DNA from: Bradyrhizobium sp. ISRA464
Lineage (GTDB): Bacteria > Pseudomonadota > Alphaproteobacteria > Rhizobiales > Xanthobacteraceae
Length of the DNA: 64,000 nucleotides
Direction: 5' to 3'
Assembly (NCBI RefSeq): GCF_029910095.1
Contig: NZ_CP094526.1
Location: forward strand, 5,270,001-5,334,000
Shown: one piece after another, positions 46,535 to 57,027 of the stretch
How positions within the stretch are numbered: the first letter of the stretch is position 1
Layout: every line of letters begins with the position of its first letter
Notes under the pieces: model-generated
What the model was told of the DNA's origin: nothing
The model's database searches: none
Seen by the model: only the letters and a program-made list of their open reading frames with translations
Program-made: the position numbers and the translations under genes

Positions 46535-48516
46535 CACTCGGCCGCCTGCAATGCGCGCGCCGCCTTGGCCGGCTTCGGCGCCCCGACCCGCAAGCGGCGG
46601 TCCGACAACGACAGCATGCCGCCGAACGCCATCAGCACCGGTCCCCACCAGATCAAGAGCACCAGCGGCTTGTGATAGATGCGCACCGCGATCGTGCCGT
46701 CGGCTGAGGTGTCACCGAGCGAGATATAGAGCTGGCTCGCGCCGCGTGTCAGCAGCGCCGCCTCCGTCGTCGATGCACCACGCGTCGTAAAGTTGCGCTT
46801 CGACGGCGTCATCGAGGCGACCTTCTCTCCTTCGCGGCTCACGGTGAACCGGGCGACCATCTCGCGGAAGTTCGGCCCCTGGCGCGGCGTCAGGCCATCG
46901 AGCCGCAACTGATAGCCGGCGACCGTGGCGACGTCGTTCGCCTTCATCGCACCGATATATTCGCTGTTCCAGGTGGTCTCGCAGACGATGCCGATCAGCG
47001 CGACGCCGAGCCCGGCATGCGCAAACACGGTGCCCCATGTCGCGCGCGGCAAGCCACGCGCGCGGCGCAGCGAGATCGAGAACGGGATGCGGAACAGCCC
47101 GATACGTTCGGCAAGATCGCACAGCGCGCCTGATATCACGAACACCGCAAGTCCGATCGCGAGCGGTGCCAGCGTTGCGCCGCCATAGGTCCACGCCCAG
47201 ACCAGCGCGATCGCGACAAGCGAGACGATGCCGGCGGCCGTCAGCCGCTGTGCCGCTCCCAGCAGGTCACCACGCTTCCAGGCAAGCAGCGGCCCGAACG
47301 GCACCGCGAGCAACAGCGGCACGAACAGCGGCGCGAAGGTGAAATTGAAGAACGGCGCGCCGACCGAGATCTTCTCGCCCGTCAGGACCTCGAGCGCCAG
47401 CGGATACAGCGTCCCGATGAACACGGTCGCGCACGCCGTGGTAAGCAGCAGATTGTTGAGCACCAGCGCGCCCTCGCGCGAGATCGGGGCAAACAGCCCA
47501 CCCTGTTTCAACGCCGGTGCGCGCCAGGCAAAAAGCGAGAAGCTGCCGCCGATGAAGACGAAGAGGATCAGCAGAATGAAGACGCCGCGCGTCGGATCGG
47601 TGGCGAATGCGTGAACCGATGTGAGGACACCGGAGCGCACCAGGAAGGTGCCGAGCAGCGACAGCGAGAAGGTCAGGATCGACAGCAGGATGGTCCAGAC
47701 CTTCAACGCGTTGCGCTTCTCCATCACCAGCGCCGAATGCAACAGCGCGGTGCCGGCAAGCCACGGCATCAGCGAGGCGTTCTCGACCGGATCCCAGAAC
47801 CACCAGCCGCCCCAGCCGAGCTCGTAATAGGCCCAGTAGGAACCCATCGCGATGCCGAGCGTCAGGAAAATCCACGCGGTCAGGGTCCACGGGCGCACCC
47901 AGCGCGCCCAGGCGGCGTCGATCCGGCCCTCGAGCAGCGCAGCCACCGCGAAGGAAAACGAGATCGAGAAGCCGACATAGCCGAGATAGAGCATCGGCGG
48001 ATGCACCGCGAGGCCGATGTCCTGCAGCACCGGATTGAGATCGCGTCCCTCGATCGGCGGATTGGCGATGCGCAGGAACGGGTTCGAGGTGATCAGGATG
48101 AAGAGATAGAATGCGCTGGCGATCCAGGCCTGCACCGCCAGCACATGGGCGCGCAGCGACAGCGGCAAATTGTTGCCGAAGGCCGCGACCAGGCCGCCGA
48201 ACAGCGCCAGGATCGAGACCCAGAGCAGCATCGATCCTTCATGGTTTCCCCACACGCCGGTGATCTTGTAGATCATCGGCTTCAACGAATGCGAGTTCTC
48301 GTAGACGTTGACGACCGAGAAGTCCGAGGTGACGTGCAGCGTCACCAGCGCGATGAATGAGGCCGCGACGAACAAGAGCTGGGCCAGCGCAGTCGAGCGC
48401 GCGACATTCATCAATGCGACGTCGCGCCAGCGCGCGCCGAGCAGCGGCACGACGGACTGAATCAGCGCCAGCCCAAGCGCGAGCACCAGGGCATAATGTC
48501 CGCTTTCGGCGATCAT
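46534..48516 (-). CDS. ccmF: Cytochrome c heme lyase subunit CcmF (CycK)
   Basis: A 660-residue inner-membrane protein with about 15 transmembrane helices that, with CcmH/CcmI, attaches heme to apocytochrome c. The WWD domain is plain: [20 protein letters not shown] around residue 230. The four conserved heme-ligand histidines fall in loops such as NHEGSMLLW and HAFATDP. It overlaps ccmE by 4 bp. Confidence 0.96.
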   Translation of the reverse strand: MIAESGHYALVLALGLALIQSVVPLLGARWRDVALMNVARSTALAQLLFVAASFIALVTLHVTSDFSVVNVYENSHSLKPMIYKITGVWGNHEGSMLLWVSILALFGGLVAAFGNNLPLSLRAHVLAVQAWIASAFYLFILITSNPFLRIANPPIEGRDLNPVLQDIGLAVHPPMLYLGYVGFSISFSFAVAALLEGRIDAAWARWVRPWTLTAWIFLTLGIAMGSYWAYYELGWGGWWFWDPVENASLMPWLAGTALLHSALVMEKRNALKVWTILLSILTFSLSLLGTFLVRSGVLTSVHAFATDPTRGVFILLILFVFIGGSFSLFAWRAPALKQGGLFAPISREGALVLNNLLLTTACATVFIGTLYPLALEVLTGEKISVGAPFFNFTFAPLFVPLLLAVPFGPLLAWKRGDLLGAAQRLTAAGIVSLVAIALVWAWTYGGATLAPLAIGLAVFVISGALCDLAERIGLFRIPFSISLRRARGLPRATWGTVFAHAGLGVALIGIVCETTWNSEYIGAMKANDVATVAGYQLRLDGLTPRQGPNFREMVARFTVSREGEKVASMTPSKRNFTTRGASTTEAALLTRGASQLYISLGDTSADGTIAVRIYHKPLVLLIWWGPVLMAFGGMLSLSDRRLRVGAPKPAKAARALQAAE

Positions 48517-48998
48517 CGCATGGCTCCCTGCGTCGGCGCCGCCGAAGCGCTCGGCTTCGCAGCGTAGTCGTCCTTCCAGTGGCCCTGCTTCTTGAGGGCT
48601 TCGGCGACGTCCTTCGGCATGTATCTCTCGTCATGCTTCGCAAGCACGGTATCAGCACGAAACACGCCGGACGCATCGAGCGTTCCTTCGGCGACGACGC
48701 CCTGCCCTTCGCGGAACAGGTCGGGCAGGATGCCCTTGTAGGCGACCGGGAGGGTCGCACTGCCGTCAGCGACGGTAAAGGTCACCGCGAGATTGTCGCC
48801 GCGCTTGACCGAGCCCGGCTGCACCAGGCCGCCGAGCCGGAAGCGTGTGCCCGGACCAAGATGCTTCTCGGCGACCATCGAGGGCGTCGAGAAGAACACG
48901 ATGGAATCGCGCAGCGCATTCAGCACCAGCCCCGCCGCGATCCCGAGCACCGCGAGCGCGCAGCCGATCAGAGTCAAGCGCCGTTGCTTCCTGGTCAT
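48513..48998 (-). CDS. ccmE: Heme chaperone CcmE (CycJ)
   Basis: A 161-residue periplasmic heme carrier with an N-terminal membrane anchor (about 8-28) and an OB-fold. The covalent heme-binding histidine is in [14 protein letters not shown] (the H-x3-Y motif, residues about 124-128). Its length and C-terminal extension ([12 protein letters not shown]) are typical. It lies between ccmI (59-bp gap) and ccmF (4-bp overlap). Confidence 0.96.
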   Translation of the reverse strand: MTRKQRRLTLIGCALAVLGIAAGLVLNALRDSIVFFSTPSMVAEKHLGPGTRFRLGGLVQPGSVKRGDNLAVTFTVADGSATLPVAYKGILPDLFREGQGVVAEGTLDASGVFRADTVLAKHDERYMPKDVAEALKKQGHWKDDYAAKPSASAAPTQGAMR

Positions 48999-49057
48999 GG
49001 TCCATCCTTGCGCATGACGTGCTCCGAAAACCGCTGCACACTCTTCGGCGTCATGCG

Positions 49058-50164
49058 CTATCCATCCAGCCCGAGATTCTTCAGCCCTTCATTGAGCTGA
49101 CGCAACCGATCCGCGTCCTTGGCCACCGCCTGCCGCGCATCGGCGAGCGCGCTCATCGCCTTGTCACGCTCGCCCATCACGAGATAGGCGCGGACCAGCC
49201 GCAGCCAGCCCTCGACATCGTCGCCGTTCTGCTTCAGCCGCGTCGCCAGCCGATCGACCATACCGTGGATCATCGCGTTGCGATCACCTTCGGTCATATC
49301 CTTGGCCGCAGCCGTCGCACCGTCGGGCAGTGCCGGCGCGGCGACGCCGCCGACCCTCACCAAGGCGGCCTGCACCAGCGGCCGCCACGGCGCGTCGGCC
49401 GGCGCCTTCGCCAACATCCCCTTCCAGATCGCGGCGGCGTCCGCCTTGCGGCCGTCCTGCTCCGCCGCGATCCCGAGGAAGTAGTTGGCCTTGGCGTTGT
49501 CGGCGCTCTGCGCAACCGCGCGCTCGAACTCCGCCTTGGCGTCCGCGGTGACGACACCGCCCGCCGTTCCCATCAACGCCTCGCCGAGATCTGCACGGCG
49601 ATCGGCGCTGTCACCGGCATAAGTAATGGAATTACGATAGGCGCGGACCGCATCGTCATAGCGACCAAGGCGCGACAGCACCGGCGCCAGCACCCTCCAG
49701 CCGCGGCCATCGGTCGGGTTCTTCTCCAGGTGAGCCTCGACCTGCGCCACCAGATCGGCCAGCGGTTGGTTGGCATCGACGACCCGGCTGCGCTCCGAGA
49801 GCGGAAAGTCGCCAAGGCGCGGCGACCCCAACGGGAGGTAGAAGCCTGCCGCAATGACCGGCAAGCCAATCAGAGCCAGGGTCGCGGCCAAGCGCCGCAG
49901 CTTCAGATTGGCCTTAACCGGCCCCTCGCGCCCGCTCTGGTCGGCGGCCGCGAGCAGCCGCCGGCTGATCTCGATCCGCGCGGCCTCCGCCTCGGCGGCG
50001 CCGATATTACCGGATGCCATATCGCGGTCGATTTCGGCGAGCTGGTCGCGATACACCACGACCTCGCTGCCGCCGGTGTCCGCCGGCCGGCTACGGCTGA
50101 GCGGCCAGAGCACGGCAAAGATCGCGGCGACCGTCATCAGCGCGAACACAAACCACAGCGTCAT
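49058..50164 (-). CDS. ccmI: Cytochrome c-type biogenesis protein CcmI (CycH)
   Basis: A 368-residue apocytochrome c chaperone. Two TM helices (about 4-22 and 92-112) flank a cytoplasmic leucine-zipper-like loop ([18 protein letters not shown], a family signature). A periplasmic TPR domain follows ([55 protein letters not shown]). The start at 50164 ([10 protein letters not shown]) is the family's N terminus. It opens the cycHJKL operon. Confidence 0.94.
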   Translation of the reverse strand: MTLWFVFALMTVAAIFAVLWPLSRSRPADTGGSEVVVYRDQLAEIDRDMASGNIGAAEAEAARIEISRRLLAAADQSGREGPVKANLKLRRLAATLALIGLPVIAAGFYLPLGSPRLGDFPLSERSRVVDANQPLADLVAQVEAHLEKNPTDGRGWRVLAPVLSRLGRYDDAVRAYRNSITYAGDSADRRADLGEALMGTAGGVVTADAKAEFERAVAQSADNAKANYFLGIAAEQDGRKADAAAIWKGMLAKAPADAPWRPLVQAALVRVGGVAAPALPDGATAAAKDMTEGDRNAMIHGMVDRLATRLKQNGDDVEGWLRLVRAYLVMGERDKAMSALADARQAVAKDADRLRQLNEGLKNLGLDG

Positions 50165-50305
50165 CAAGCGGTTCCTGGGTGGAACGGCGACGTCCGGAAG
50201 GTCACCGTCAAGCCGCTTTACACCACCGGCCGCAAGCCCGGCAATTGACAATTGCTGGATCACAGGCGGTCGTACCCCGCACCTTCGGACAGGAGCGAGG
50301 CCTGG

Positions 50306-51703
50306 CTAGCTCGCGCGGGAGGATTTGCGTTCGCCGGTGACGGCATTCTCCGCCGCCCGGCTCATCAACGAGGCGTAGTCGTGACCGAACAACACCTCGC
50401 AAAAGCGGATCGCCGCCTTGACCTGCTGCTGCCGGAAGGCCCGGACTCGCGTATCGCCGCCGCGCAACGACTGGACCAGCCCCTCGGTCGACTGCTCGAC
50501 ATAATGCTGCAGGTCGGAGAAGGTGCGCAGCGTCACCTCGTTGATGGCAAGCTCGCTGGCATAGGTGCGGCACACCGCGACGAAATCGATCAGGGCGACG
50601 GCGTCCTCGACCTCGGACAGATCGATCTTGGCCCCCGCGGCAATGTCCTTGTCGGCGCGCTGGCGGAGGATCCGGCGGACCCGGCCCGGTACGCTGTCGA
50701 TCTCCGATTGCAACGCATTGGAGGTGTCGGCCCGGACCGACGTCAGCTGGCGGCCCCAGGCGGAGTCGGTGCGCAGATCGAGTTCGGTGCGCAGGCCGCG
50801 CACACCGTCGTGCAGGGTCTTGAGCTGCTCGCCGACATACTCGAAATGACCACGCCTGATATCTGTGCGCAGGCAGGCCGCGACGAACGACAGGTCATGC
50901 AGCGCGATGGTGACCGCGATGCCGTAAGGCGTGGCGGCCACCCGCAGCTCGTCGTCGGAGCCGGCCATCTTGATGGCGAGCCGGATGATCTGCCATGGCG
51001 CGACCAGCCGCTGCGCGATCAAGGACAGCGCGAACGGCAGCAGTTGTGGCGTCTGCAACGACGGAACCTTGAGCGCCTCCGTGACGGAGGCGATCTGGGC
51101 GTCGGCAAACACCCGGATCTGGCTGGGCAGACGGCTCCCCACCGTGTCCAGGGCATCGCGCGCCTGCAAGACCAGGCCGATCGGCAGCAGGTCCTCGACA
51201 ACGCTGGGCGGACCCACGCGCGACAGCGCGCGCTGCTGGTCATTCCCCGGCACCGGCGTCGAGATCTTGATGATGGCGTCCGCGGCCGCGAGCTGGAACT
51301 TGCGCGCCGCGGCCTCCAAGGGGCCACCCTCCGGCGCCGCCGCAAGCGTTGACTCGAACTCACGGGCCGCTTCGGGAGCCCCCTCGCGGGCCAGCCATTG
51401 CCAGGTCGGCAGCAACGAGGCGCGCCGGATCTGGCCCGCTCGTGTCGGGAAATTGGTCTCGGCGAGGAACGGCTCGAGCGGCCGGAACAGGAGCCGTGCC
51501 GGGTCGTCGGTGCGCGGCCGCATCTCCTCGTCTTCCTCGGCACTGCGGACGATCTTGCGAAGCTGCTCCAGCACAAGGTTGGCGACCACGACGTCCTCGC
51601 CGCGTTCGACCGCGCGCTCCAGCTCCCGCATCAGCAGCGCCTGCGATTGCGGCGGAAGCTGCGCAAGATAATCCCTCAGCCGCTCGATCGATTTCTGGCT
51701 CAT
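50306..51703 (-). CDS. Conserved hypothetical protein between feuQ and cycH
   Basis: A 465-residue, largely alpha-helical soluble protein with no signal peptide, no transmembrane helix and no domain I recognise. It has a clustered acidic segment (SAEEDEEMRPRTDD, residues about 53-66) and a C terminus rich in Arg/Ser. The start at 51703 (MSQKSIERLRDYLAQLPPQSQ) is preferred over an upstream extension of odd composition. It lies 138 bp after feuQ's end and 141 bp before cycH in the same direction. Function unknown. Confidence 0.75.
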   Translation of the reverse strand: MSQKSIERLRDYLAQLPPQSQALLMRELERAVERGEDVVVANLVLEQLRKIVRSAEEDEEMRPRTDDPARLLFRPLEPFLAETNFPTRAGQIRRASLLPTWQWLAREGAPEAAREFESTLAAAPEGGPLEAAARKFQLAAADAIIKISTPVPGNDQQRALSRVGPPSVVEDLLPIGLVLQARDALDTVGSRLPSQIRVFADAQIASVTEALKVPSLQTPQLLPFALSLIAQRLVAPWQIIRLAIKMAGSDDELRVAATPYGIAVTIALHDLSFVAACLRTDIRRGHFEYVGEQLKTLHDGVRGLRTELDLRTDSAWGRQLTSVRADTSNALQSEIDSVPGRVRRILRQRADKDIAAGAKIDLSEVEDAVALIDFVAVCRTYASELAINEVTLRTFSDLQHYVEQSTEGLVQSLRGGDTRVRAFRQQQVKAAIRFCEVLFGHDYASLMSRAAENAVTGERKSSRAS

Positions 51704-51841
51704 ACGCTCGGTGATGAATGCTTGGTGCCCCCGCGGACCGCAGCAAGCGCGTCCGCTTCCGATCATAAGAGCGCGCGCGTTAAGAACCCGTTTAGGAATA
51801 ATGACGGTGCCACGACTGGGGAGCGTGCCGGCTACACACAC

Positions 51842-53218
51842 CTATACCGCCGGCAGCACGAGTTCGGCGCGCAAGCCGCCGATCGGCGCGCTGCGGAGCG
51901 TGAGATTGCCGCCATAGAGGCCTGCGAGATCGGTCACGATCGAGAGGCCGAGCCCTGAACCCGGTTTTGACTCGTCGAGCCGCTGGCCGCGCCGCGACAC
52001 CTGGGCGCGCTCGGCCTCGGAGAGGCCTCGTCCATCGTCATCGACCACGATGCGCAGCTTGGGTCCGGCGCCGTGCTCCTTTGGCGGCTCGACGATCACC
52101 TCGATGAACACTTGAGACGCCGCCCATTTGCAGGCGTTGTCGACGAGATTGCCGACCATTTCCTCCAGGTCCTGCCGCTCACCGCGAAACCGCGCCGCCG
52201 GATCGGCCTTCGCCTGAATCGCGATGGCGCGATCGCGGTGGATCTTCTCCATGGTCCGGCGCAGCGCCTCGATCGCCGGCGCCACGTCGGTGATGGTGCT
52301 GACGATGGTGATGCGGGCGGCAAGGCGCGCGCGCTCCAGATGATGCGCGACCTGGTCCCGCATGATATCGGCCTGCTCCAGCACCTTGCTTGCGAAGGGA
52401 TCGGCGGCATGGGAGCCTGCTTCGTTCACGATCACCGACAGCGGCGTCTTGATCGCATGAGCGAGGTTGCCGACATGGGTGCGCGAACGCTCGACGATCT
52501 CCCGGTTGGCGTCGATAAGCGCGTTGGTCTCGCGCGCGAGCGGCGCGATCTCGACCGGAAACTGTCCCTCCAGCCGCTCAGCGCGGCCGGATCGAATGGC
52601 GGCGATCGCCTCGGAAATGCGCTTGAGCGGCGCAAGGCCATAGCGGACCTGGAAAATCGTGGTCAGCAGCAGCACGATACCAAGGGCGGCGAACGTGCCG
52701 CCGAGATAGTAGTCGAAGCTGCGCGTCTCATCGAAGATTTCGGTCGCGTCGCCGGCCACGCTGACCAGGAACTTGCCGTCCGCGCCGAGATCGACCGGCC
52801 GCTCCACCATGCGCAGGCTCTGGCCTTCCGGTCCGTCGACGTAACCGAGGCGGACGCCTGCCGCGGTCAGCTCCGCGCCGTGTTCCTCGAGCTTCGGCAG
52901 CTTCTTGTCCCACAGCGAGCGCGAGGCACGGGTCTCACCCTTCTCGGTGTCGGTCCGGGTGATCTGCCAGTACCAGCCCGACAGCGGCAGGTCGAACAGC
53001 GGCTCGCCGAGCGATTGGAACTGGCGGTCGGCCGGCTCGTCGGGGGTCGCCACCTCGGCGATCAGCGTGCGCAAATAGAGATTAAGCCGCCGATCGAAGG
53101 CGCGCTCGGTCGCATCGCGATAGACCGACGACAGGATGACGCCGGTGATCGCCAGGATCACCACCACCCAGGCGGTCGCCGAGACGAACAGGCGGGTGGC
53201 AAGGGAGCTTCCGCGCAT
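51842..53218 (-). CDS. feuQ: FeuQ/PhoQ-type sensor histidine kinase
   Basis: A 458-residue membrane kinase. TM1 lies at about 12-32 and TM2 at about 175-195, flanking a periplasmic sensor of 140 residues. The HisKA phospho-acceptor is in VGNLAHAIKTPLSVIVNEAG (the AHAIKTPL form typical of PhoQ-type kinases), and HATPase motifs are NLVDNACKWA, VDDDGRGLSEAER and GSGLGLSIVTDLAGLYGG. In Rhizobium, feuPQ and cycHJKL are both tied to high-affinity iron acquisition and lie close together, which supports the name here. It follows feuP after an 88-bp gap. Confidence 0.8.
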   Translation of the reverse strand: MRGSSLATRLFVSATAWVVVILAITGVILSSVYRDATERAFDRRLNLYLRTLIAEVATPDEPADRQFQSLGEPLFDLPLSGWYWQITRTDTEKGETRASRSLWDKKLPKLEEHGAELTAAGVRLGYVDGPEGQSLRMVERPVDLGADGKFLVSVAGDATEIFDETRSFDYYLGGTFAALGIVLLLTTIFQVRYGLAPLKRISEAIAAIRSGRAERLEGQFPVEIAPLARETNALIDANREIVERSRTHVGNLAHAIKTPLSVIVNEAGSHAADPFASKVLEQADIMRDQVAHHLERARLAARITIVSTITDVAPAIEALRRTMEKIHRDRAIAIQAKADPAARFRGERQDLEEMVGNLVDNACKWAASQVFIEVIVEPPKEHGAGPKLRIVVDDDGRGLSEAERAQVSRRGQRLDESKPGSGLGLSIVTDLAGLYGGNLTLRSAPIGGLRAELVLPAV

Positions 53219-53306
53219 CAGGGCACGGTCTCGAAAGTCGTGTCAGCGGGCTTCGACATGACGAATCCAGTGTTCGGCGCAAATCATGCCGCTGCCCGCG
53301 CGCCGA

Positions 53307-53978
53307 TCAAGCGCCCGACGGCGGCGACGCCAGCATATAGCCCAGGCCCCGCACGGTCTGGATGATGTCGACCTCAAGCTTTTTGCGGATGCGGCCGACG
53401 AACACCTCGATCGTGTTGGAGTCGCGGTCGAAGTCCTGGTCATAGAGGTGCTCGACCAGCTCGGTGCGCGACACCACCCGTCCAGTATGGTGCATAAGGT
53501 AATCGAGAAGGTTGTACTCGTGCGAGGTCAGCTTGATCGGATTGCCGTTGACCGTGACCCGCTTGGTGCGGGTGTTCAACGTGACCGGCCCGCAGATCAG
53601 TTCGACCTGGGCATGCCCGGTTGCGCGGCGCAGCAGCGCGCGGATCCGCGCCAGCACCTCCTCGAGATGGAACGGCTTTGCGACATAGTCGTCGGCGCCG
53701 GCGTCGAACCCCTGGACCTTGTCGCTCCAGCGGTCGCGTGCGGTGAGAATCAGCACCGGCATCACCCGCTTGTTCCGCCGCCAGGCCTCCAGCACCGAGA
53801 TGCCGTCCATCTTCGGCAGGCCGATATCCAGCACGACCGCGTCGTAGGGCTCGCTGTCGCCGAGGAAATGCCCCTCCTCGCCGTCGAACGCTCGATCGAC
53901 CACATAACCGGCATCCGTGAGCGCCGTGGTGAGCTGGCGGTTCAGATCCGGGTCATCTTCAACGACGAGCAGACGCAC
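53307..53978 (-). CDS. feuP: FeuP/PhoP-type response regulator
   Basis: A 223-residue OmpR-family regulator. The receiver shows VVEDD, the phospho-acceptor Asp in VVLDIGLPKMDG and Lys in YVAKPFHL. The winged helix (about 125-218) includes IKLTSHEYNLLDYLMHHTG, SNTIEVFVGRIRKKL and TVRGLGYML. The sequence style matches rhizobial FeuP. In the family it controls periplasmic glucan export and iron-linked functions. Confidence 0.82.
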   Translation of the reverse strand: MRLLVVEDDPDLNRQLTTALTDAGYVVDRAFDGEEGHFLGDSEPYDAVVLDIGLPKMDGISVLEAWRRNKRVMPVLILTARDRWSDKVQGFDAGADDYVAKPFHLEEVLARIRALLRRATGHAQVELICGPVTLNTRTKRVTVNGNPIKLTSHEYNLLDYLMHHTGRVVSRTELVEHLYDQDFDRDSNTIEVFVGRIRKKLEVDIIQTVRGLGYMLASPPSGA

Positions 53979-54233
53979 GTTGACCTCCGAGAGTGAGCAT
54001 TGCGATATCCGGCATCAAATGAGGCTTTCGGCGGTGAACGGGCTATGAACGAGTCAATAGGTGGAACGTTACTTTTTGGTCATTTGCCGGTTTGATAGCA
54101 GATCTGAGACGGCCGGGCACGCCGGATAGCACCCCTGGCATTAACGATAATTGCGGATGGCCCGGTAAATCCGGCCCGGTCACGGGCTTGCGGGTTGCAG
54201 CGAGGTAAACCGGCGCCTACCCCCATATCCATT

Positions 54234-54611
54234 ATGACCCAAACAATCTCCCGTATTGCGGGGTGGCTGGCTCTCGCCTTCATTGCGTTTGTGACGCTGT
54301 CGCCGATCTATGACCGGCCGTCGATCGCCAATCCGCAGCTCGAGCATTTTGCGGCCTTCGCCCTGCTGGGCCTGGCGCTGATGTTGGGCTATCCGCGGCG
54401 CATGCTGCCGATCGCCCTGATCGTTATCGGAAGCGCGTTCATGCTGGAGGCGATGCAGTTGTTGGCTCCCGATCGCCACGGCCGTGTGCTCGACGCGCTG
54501 GTGAAGGCGGCGGGTGGGCTTGGCGGAATTGGCACCGGCCGTATCGTGCTGACGATTCTGCAGGACCAGGTCGATCGCTTCAGGAAGTTGCGCGGACAGT
54601 CCGCCGGTTAA
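54234..54611 (+). CDS. VanZ-like membrane protein 1
   Basis: A 125-residue protein with about four transmembrane helices. TLSPIYDRPSIANPQLEHFAAFALLGLAL and AMQLLAPDRHGRVLDALVKAAGG match the VanZ-like layout (His in helix 2; P-R/D-R-x2-D motif before the last helix). The ATG at 54234 was preferred over an earlier in-frame ATG. A paralog follows 112 bp downstream. Confidence 0.7.
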   Translation: MTQTISRIAGWLALAFIAFVTLSPIYDRPSIANPQLEHFAAFALLGLALMLGYPRRMLPIALIVIGSAFMLEAMQLLAPDRHGRVLDALVKAAGGLGGIGTGRIVLTILQDQVDRFRKLRGQSAG

Positions 54612-54723
54612 CGATGCGACAAGGTGCAAGACCAAGCCGCGGCGATCGATCCTTGCTTACCTCTATTGATATGGCAAACTCGCTTGGGACCGCATAACCC
54701 GGTTTCAGGTGGCCGATCGCAGG

Positions 54724-55080
54724 ATGCGCCAAATTTGCATTATCGCCGTGACAATCGCTTGCCTGCTGTTGATCGGCTACGCGACCCTGACATCCCACTC
54801 CGGCCGGCCGGTTCTCTTGGGCCGGCACGAGAGTCTCGAGGTCGTGATTTTCGAGCGCTTCGCCGCCTACCTGGTTCTTGGCTTTCTCCTGTCCTGGCTT
54901 TTCCCCGGCCGGATGATCCTGACGTGCGCAATCGTTGCAGGTATCGCGATCTCGCTCGAATTGCTGCAAGGACTGCGGCCGGACCGCGATCCAGCCGCAC
55001 TGGATGCACTTCAAAAGGCAACCGGTGGGATTGTCGGCGTGCTTGCTTCTCGATGGCTTTCACTCCAACACCGGAAATGA
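54724..55080 (+). CDS. VanZ-like membrane protein 2
   Basis: A 118-residue paralog of the previous protein: IGYATLTSHSGRPVLLG, FERFAAYLVLGFLLS and ELLQGLRPDRDPAALDALQKATGG align helix by helix. The start is uncertain: ATG 54724, or the in-frame GTG at 54709 (neither has a good ribosome binding site). Tandem VanZ-like copies beside sugar-nucleotide genes suggest a cell-envelope role, which is inference. Confidence 0.7.
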   Translation: MRQICIIAVTIACLLLIGYATLTSHSGRPVLLGRHESLEVVIFERFAAYLVLGFLLSWLFPGRMILTCAIVAGIAISLELLQGLRPDRDPAALDALQKATGGIVGVLASRWLSLQHRK

Positions 55081-55175
55081 TGCGCCTCACGGCTTGAGCT
55101 TGCCGCTTGAGTCCCCAGGTCGCGGCATCATGACGAACGGCGCGTCGACTCCAGGCAAATAAAGCGCGAGCGACC

Positions 55176-56588
55176 TCACACGCGCTGATAGTCGTCCTCG
55201 ATACGGATGATGTCGTCCTCGCCGAGATAGCTCCCCGTCTGCACCTCGATCAGCTCGAGCTGGATCTTGCCCGGGTTTTCCAGCCGGTGCACCGCGCCGA
55301 TCGGAATGTAGATCGATTCGTTCTCGTGCACGGTCTTGATCAGCTCGTTGACCGTCACCTGCGCGGTGCCGCGCACCACGATCCAATGCTCGGAGCGGTG
55401 ATGGTGCTTCTGCAGGCTGAGCCGCCCGCCCGGCTTGACGATGATGTGCTTGACCTGGTGGCGGTCGCCATTGTCGACCGACTGGTAGGAGCCCCAGGGC
55501 CGGTGCACCTTGATGTGGCTCTCTGTCACCTCGGGCGCGGTTACCTTCAGTTTCGCGACCAGCCGCTTCAGCCCGTTGGCATCCTTCTGCCGCGACACCA
55601 GCACGGCATCCTGGGTCGCCACCACGACAAGATCGTCGACGCCTTCGAGCGCGACCAGCGCGCGGTCGGTCGCGACGCTACAGTTGCGGGAGTCCTCGAA
55701 CACCGCAATTCCCCGCGCCGCATTGCCCTGGCTGTCCTTGTCGGAGAGCTCCCAGACCTGGCGCCACGAGCCGATGTCGGACCAGCCGCAGGCCACCGCC
55801 ACCACCGCCGCACGCGCGGTCTTCTCCATCACCGCATAGTCGATCGAGATCGCCTTGGCCGCGCCGAACGCCGGCGGATCGAGCTTGACGAAGCCGAGAT
55901 CGCGCGCGGCCTCGGCCACCGACTGCTCGACGGAAGTCACGCTGTCCGCGTCGACGTTGCGATACTCATCGAGCAGCACCGCAGCGCGGAACATGAAGTT
56001 GCCGCTGTTCCAGAGATAGCCGGCATCGATATAGCCGGCCGCAATTTCGGCATCCGGCTTCTCGACGAATTTGGCGACCGCGCGCACCTCGCCGGCGACC
56101 ACTTCGCCCGGGCTGATGTAGCCGTATTCGGTCGCCGGCCGTTCCGGCTTGACGCCGAAGGTCACGATGCGGCCCTGCTCCGCTGCCGCCAGCCCCTCGC
56201 GGCACGCCGCGACGAAGGCCGGCATGTCGCGCACCAGATGATCGGCGGCGAGCGCCAGCACGACCGCATCGCTGTCCCGGGTTTGCGCAAACGCCGCACC
56301 GGCGGCGATCGCCGGGCCGGAATCGCGCCGCATCGGCTCGAGCAGCACATCGGCCTCGCGGCCGATCTCGGCGAGCTGCTCCAGCACCATGAAGCGATAG
56401 GCCTCGTTGGTGATCACGATCGGCCGCTCGAACAGGGTCGGGTCCGCGACCCGCAGCAGCGTCTCCTGGAAGGTCGAGCGCGCCCCGAACAGCGACAGGA
56501 ACTGCTTCGGATGCACCTCGCGTGAGGCCGGCCACAGCCGCGTACCCGCGCCACCGCACATGATCAGGGGGATAATTCGTCGGTCCAT
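55176..56588 (-). CDS. manC: Mannose-1-phosphate guanylyltransferase / mannose-6-phosphate isomerase
   Basis: A 470-residue type II GMP enzyme making GDP-mannose. The N-terminal nucleotidyltransferase domain has PLIMCGGAGTRLWPASRE (pyrophosphorylase loop), KQFL and FVEKPD (sugar-binding). The C-terminal cupin isomerase domain has RPWGSYQSVDNGDRHQVK and SLQKHHHRSEHWIVV. It is cytoplasmic and feeds exopolysaccharide or lipopolysaccharide synthesis. It is divergent from galE across 439 bp. Confidence 0.93.
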   Translation of the reverse strand: MDRRIIPLIMCGGAGTRLWPASREVHPKQFLSLFGARSTFQETLLRVADPTLFERPIVITNEAYRFMVLEQLAEIGREADVLLEPMRRDSGPAIAAGAAFAQTRDSDAVVLALAADHLVRDMPAFVAACREGLAAAEQGRIVTFGVKPERPATEYGYISPGEVVAGEVRAVAKFVEKPDAEIAAGYIDAGYLWNSGNFMFRAAVLLDEYRNVDADSVTSVEQSVAEAARDLGFVKLDPPAFGAAKAISIDYAVMEKTARAAVVAVACGWSDIGSWRQVWELSDKDSQGNAARGIAVFEDSRNCSVATDRALVALEGVDDLVVVATQDAVLVSRQKDANGLKRLVAKLKVTAPEVTESHIKVHRPWGSYQSVDNGDRHQVKHIIVKPGGRLSLQKHHHRSEHWIVVRGTAQVTVNELIKTVHENESIYIPIGAVHRLENPGKIQLELIEVQTGSYLGEDDIIRIEDDYQRV

Positions 56589-57027
56589 CGATATGCCTCA
56601 AGTCCTGACAAGATCTCGCCATGGCTCAGCAAGAATGGTGCCACCCGGCAGCAACCCGTGTTCTGCTGATTGAGGCATCCGAGCTTGCTGCAAAAGACGA
56701 CGACAACTTCATCCATGTGAAAGTTGGCCGAACAAGGACCATCGCTCCACATTTTGCACGTCATATTTCTGTCTCTTGCGATTGGTCTATGGTGTTCGCT
56801 TCCCGCTCCACTCCTTTCAGGCGAGCAAGACAGCGCAGCTGCTGCTTTCCCATTCCACCCCTCTCATTGCCGTTGTATCCTCTGCGCCGAAAGGGATGTC
56901 CGGCCTCTACCTCTGGTTACAACTTTAGAAAGAACTTTCCTTTGTGATGATGACGGCTATCCGACACCGACCTGCTACAAGTGCACATGCAATCTGTACA
57001 TCCAATCCAACAACGCAGAGACGCTGA
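56589..57027. other. Divergent intergenic region manC / galE
   Basis: No supportable gene. The sequence is AT-richer than flanking coding DNA and should contain both promoters. A rightward cysteine-rich frame (about 56724-57098) overlaps the start of galE and lacks a ribosome binding site, so it was not called. Confidence 0.55.
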
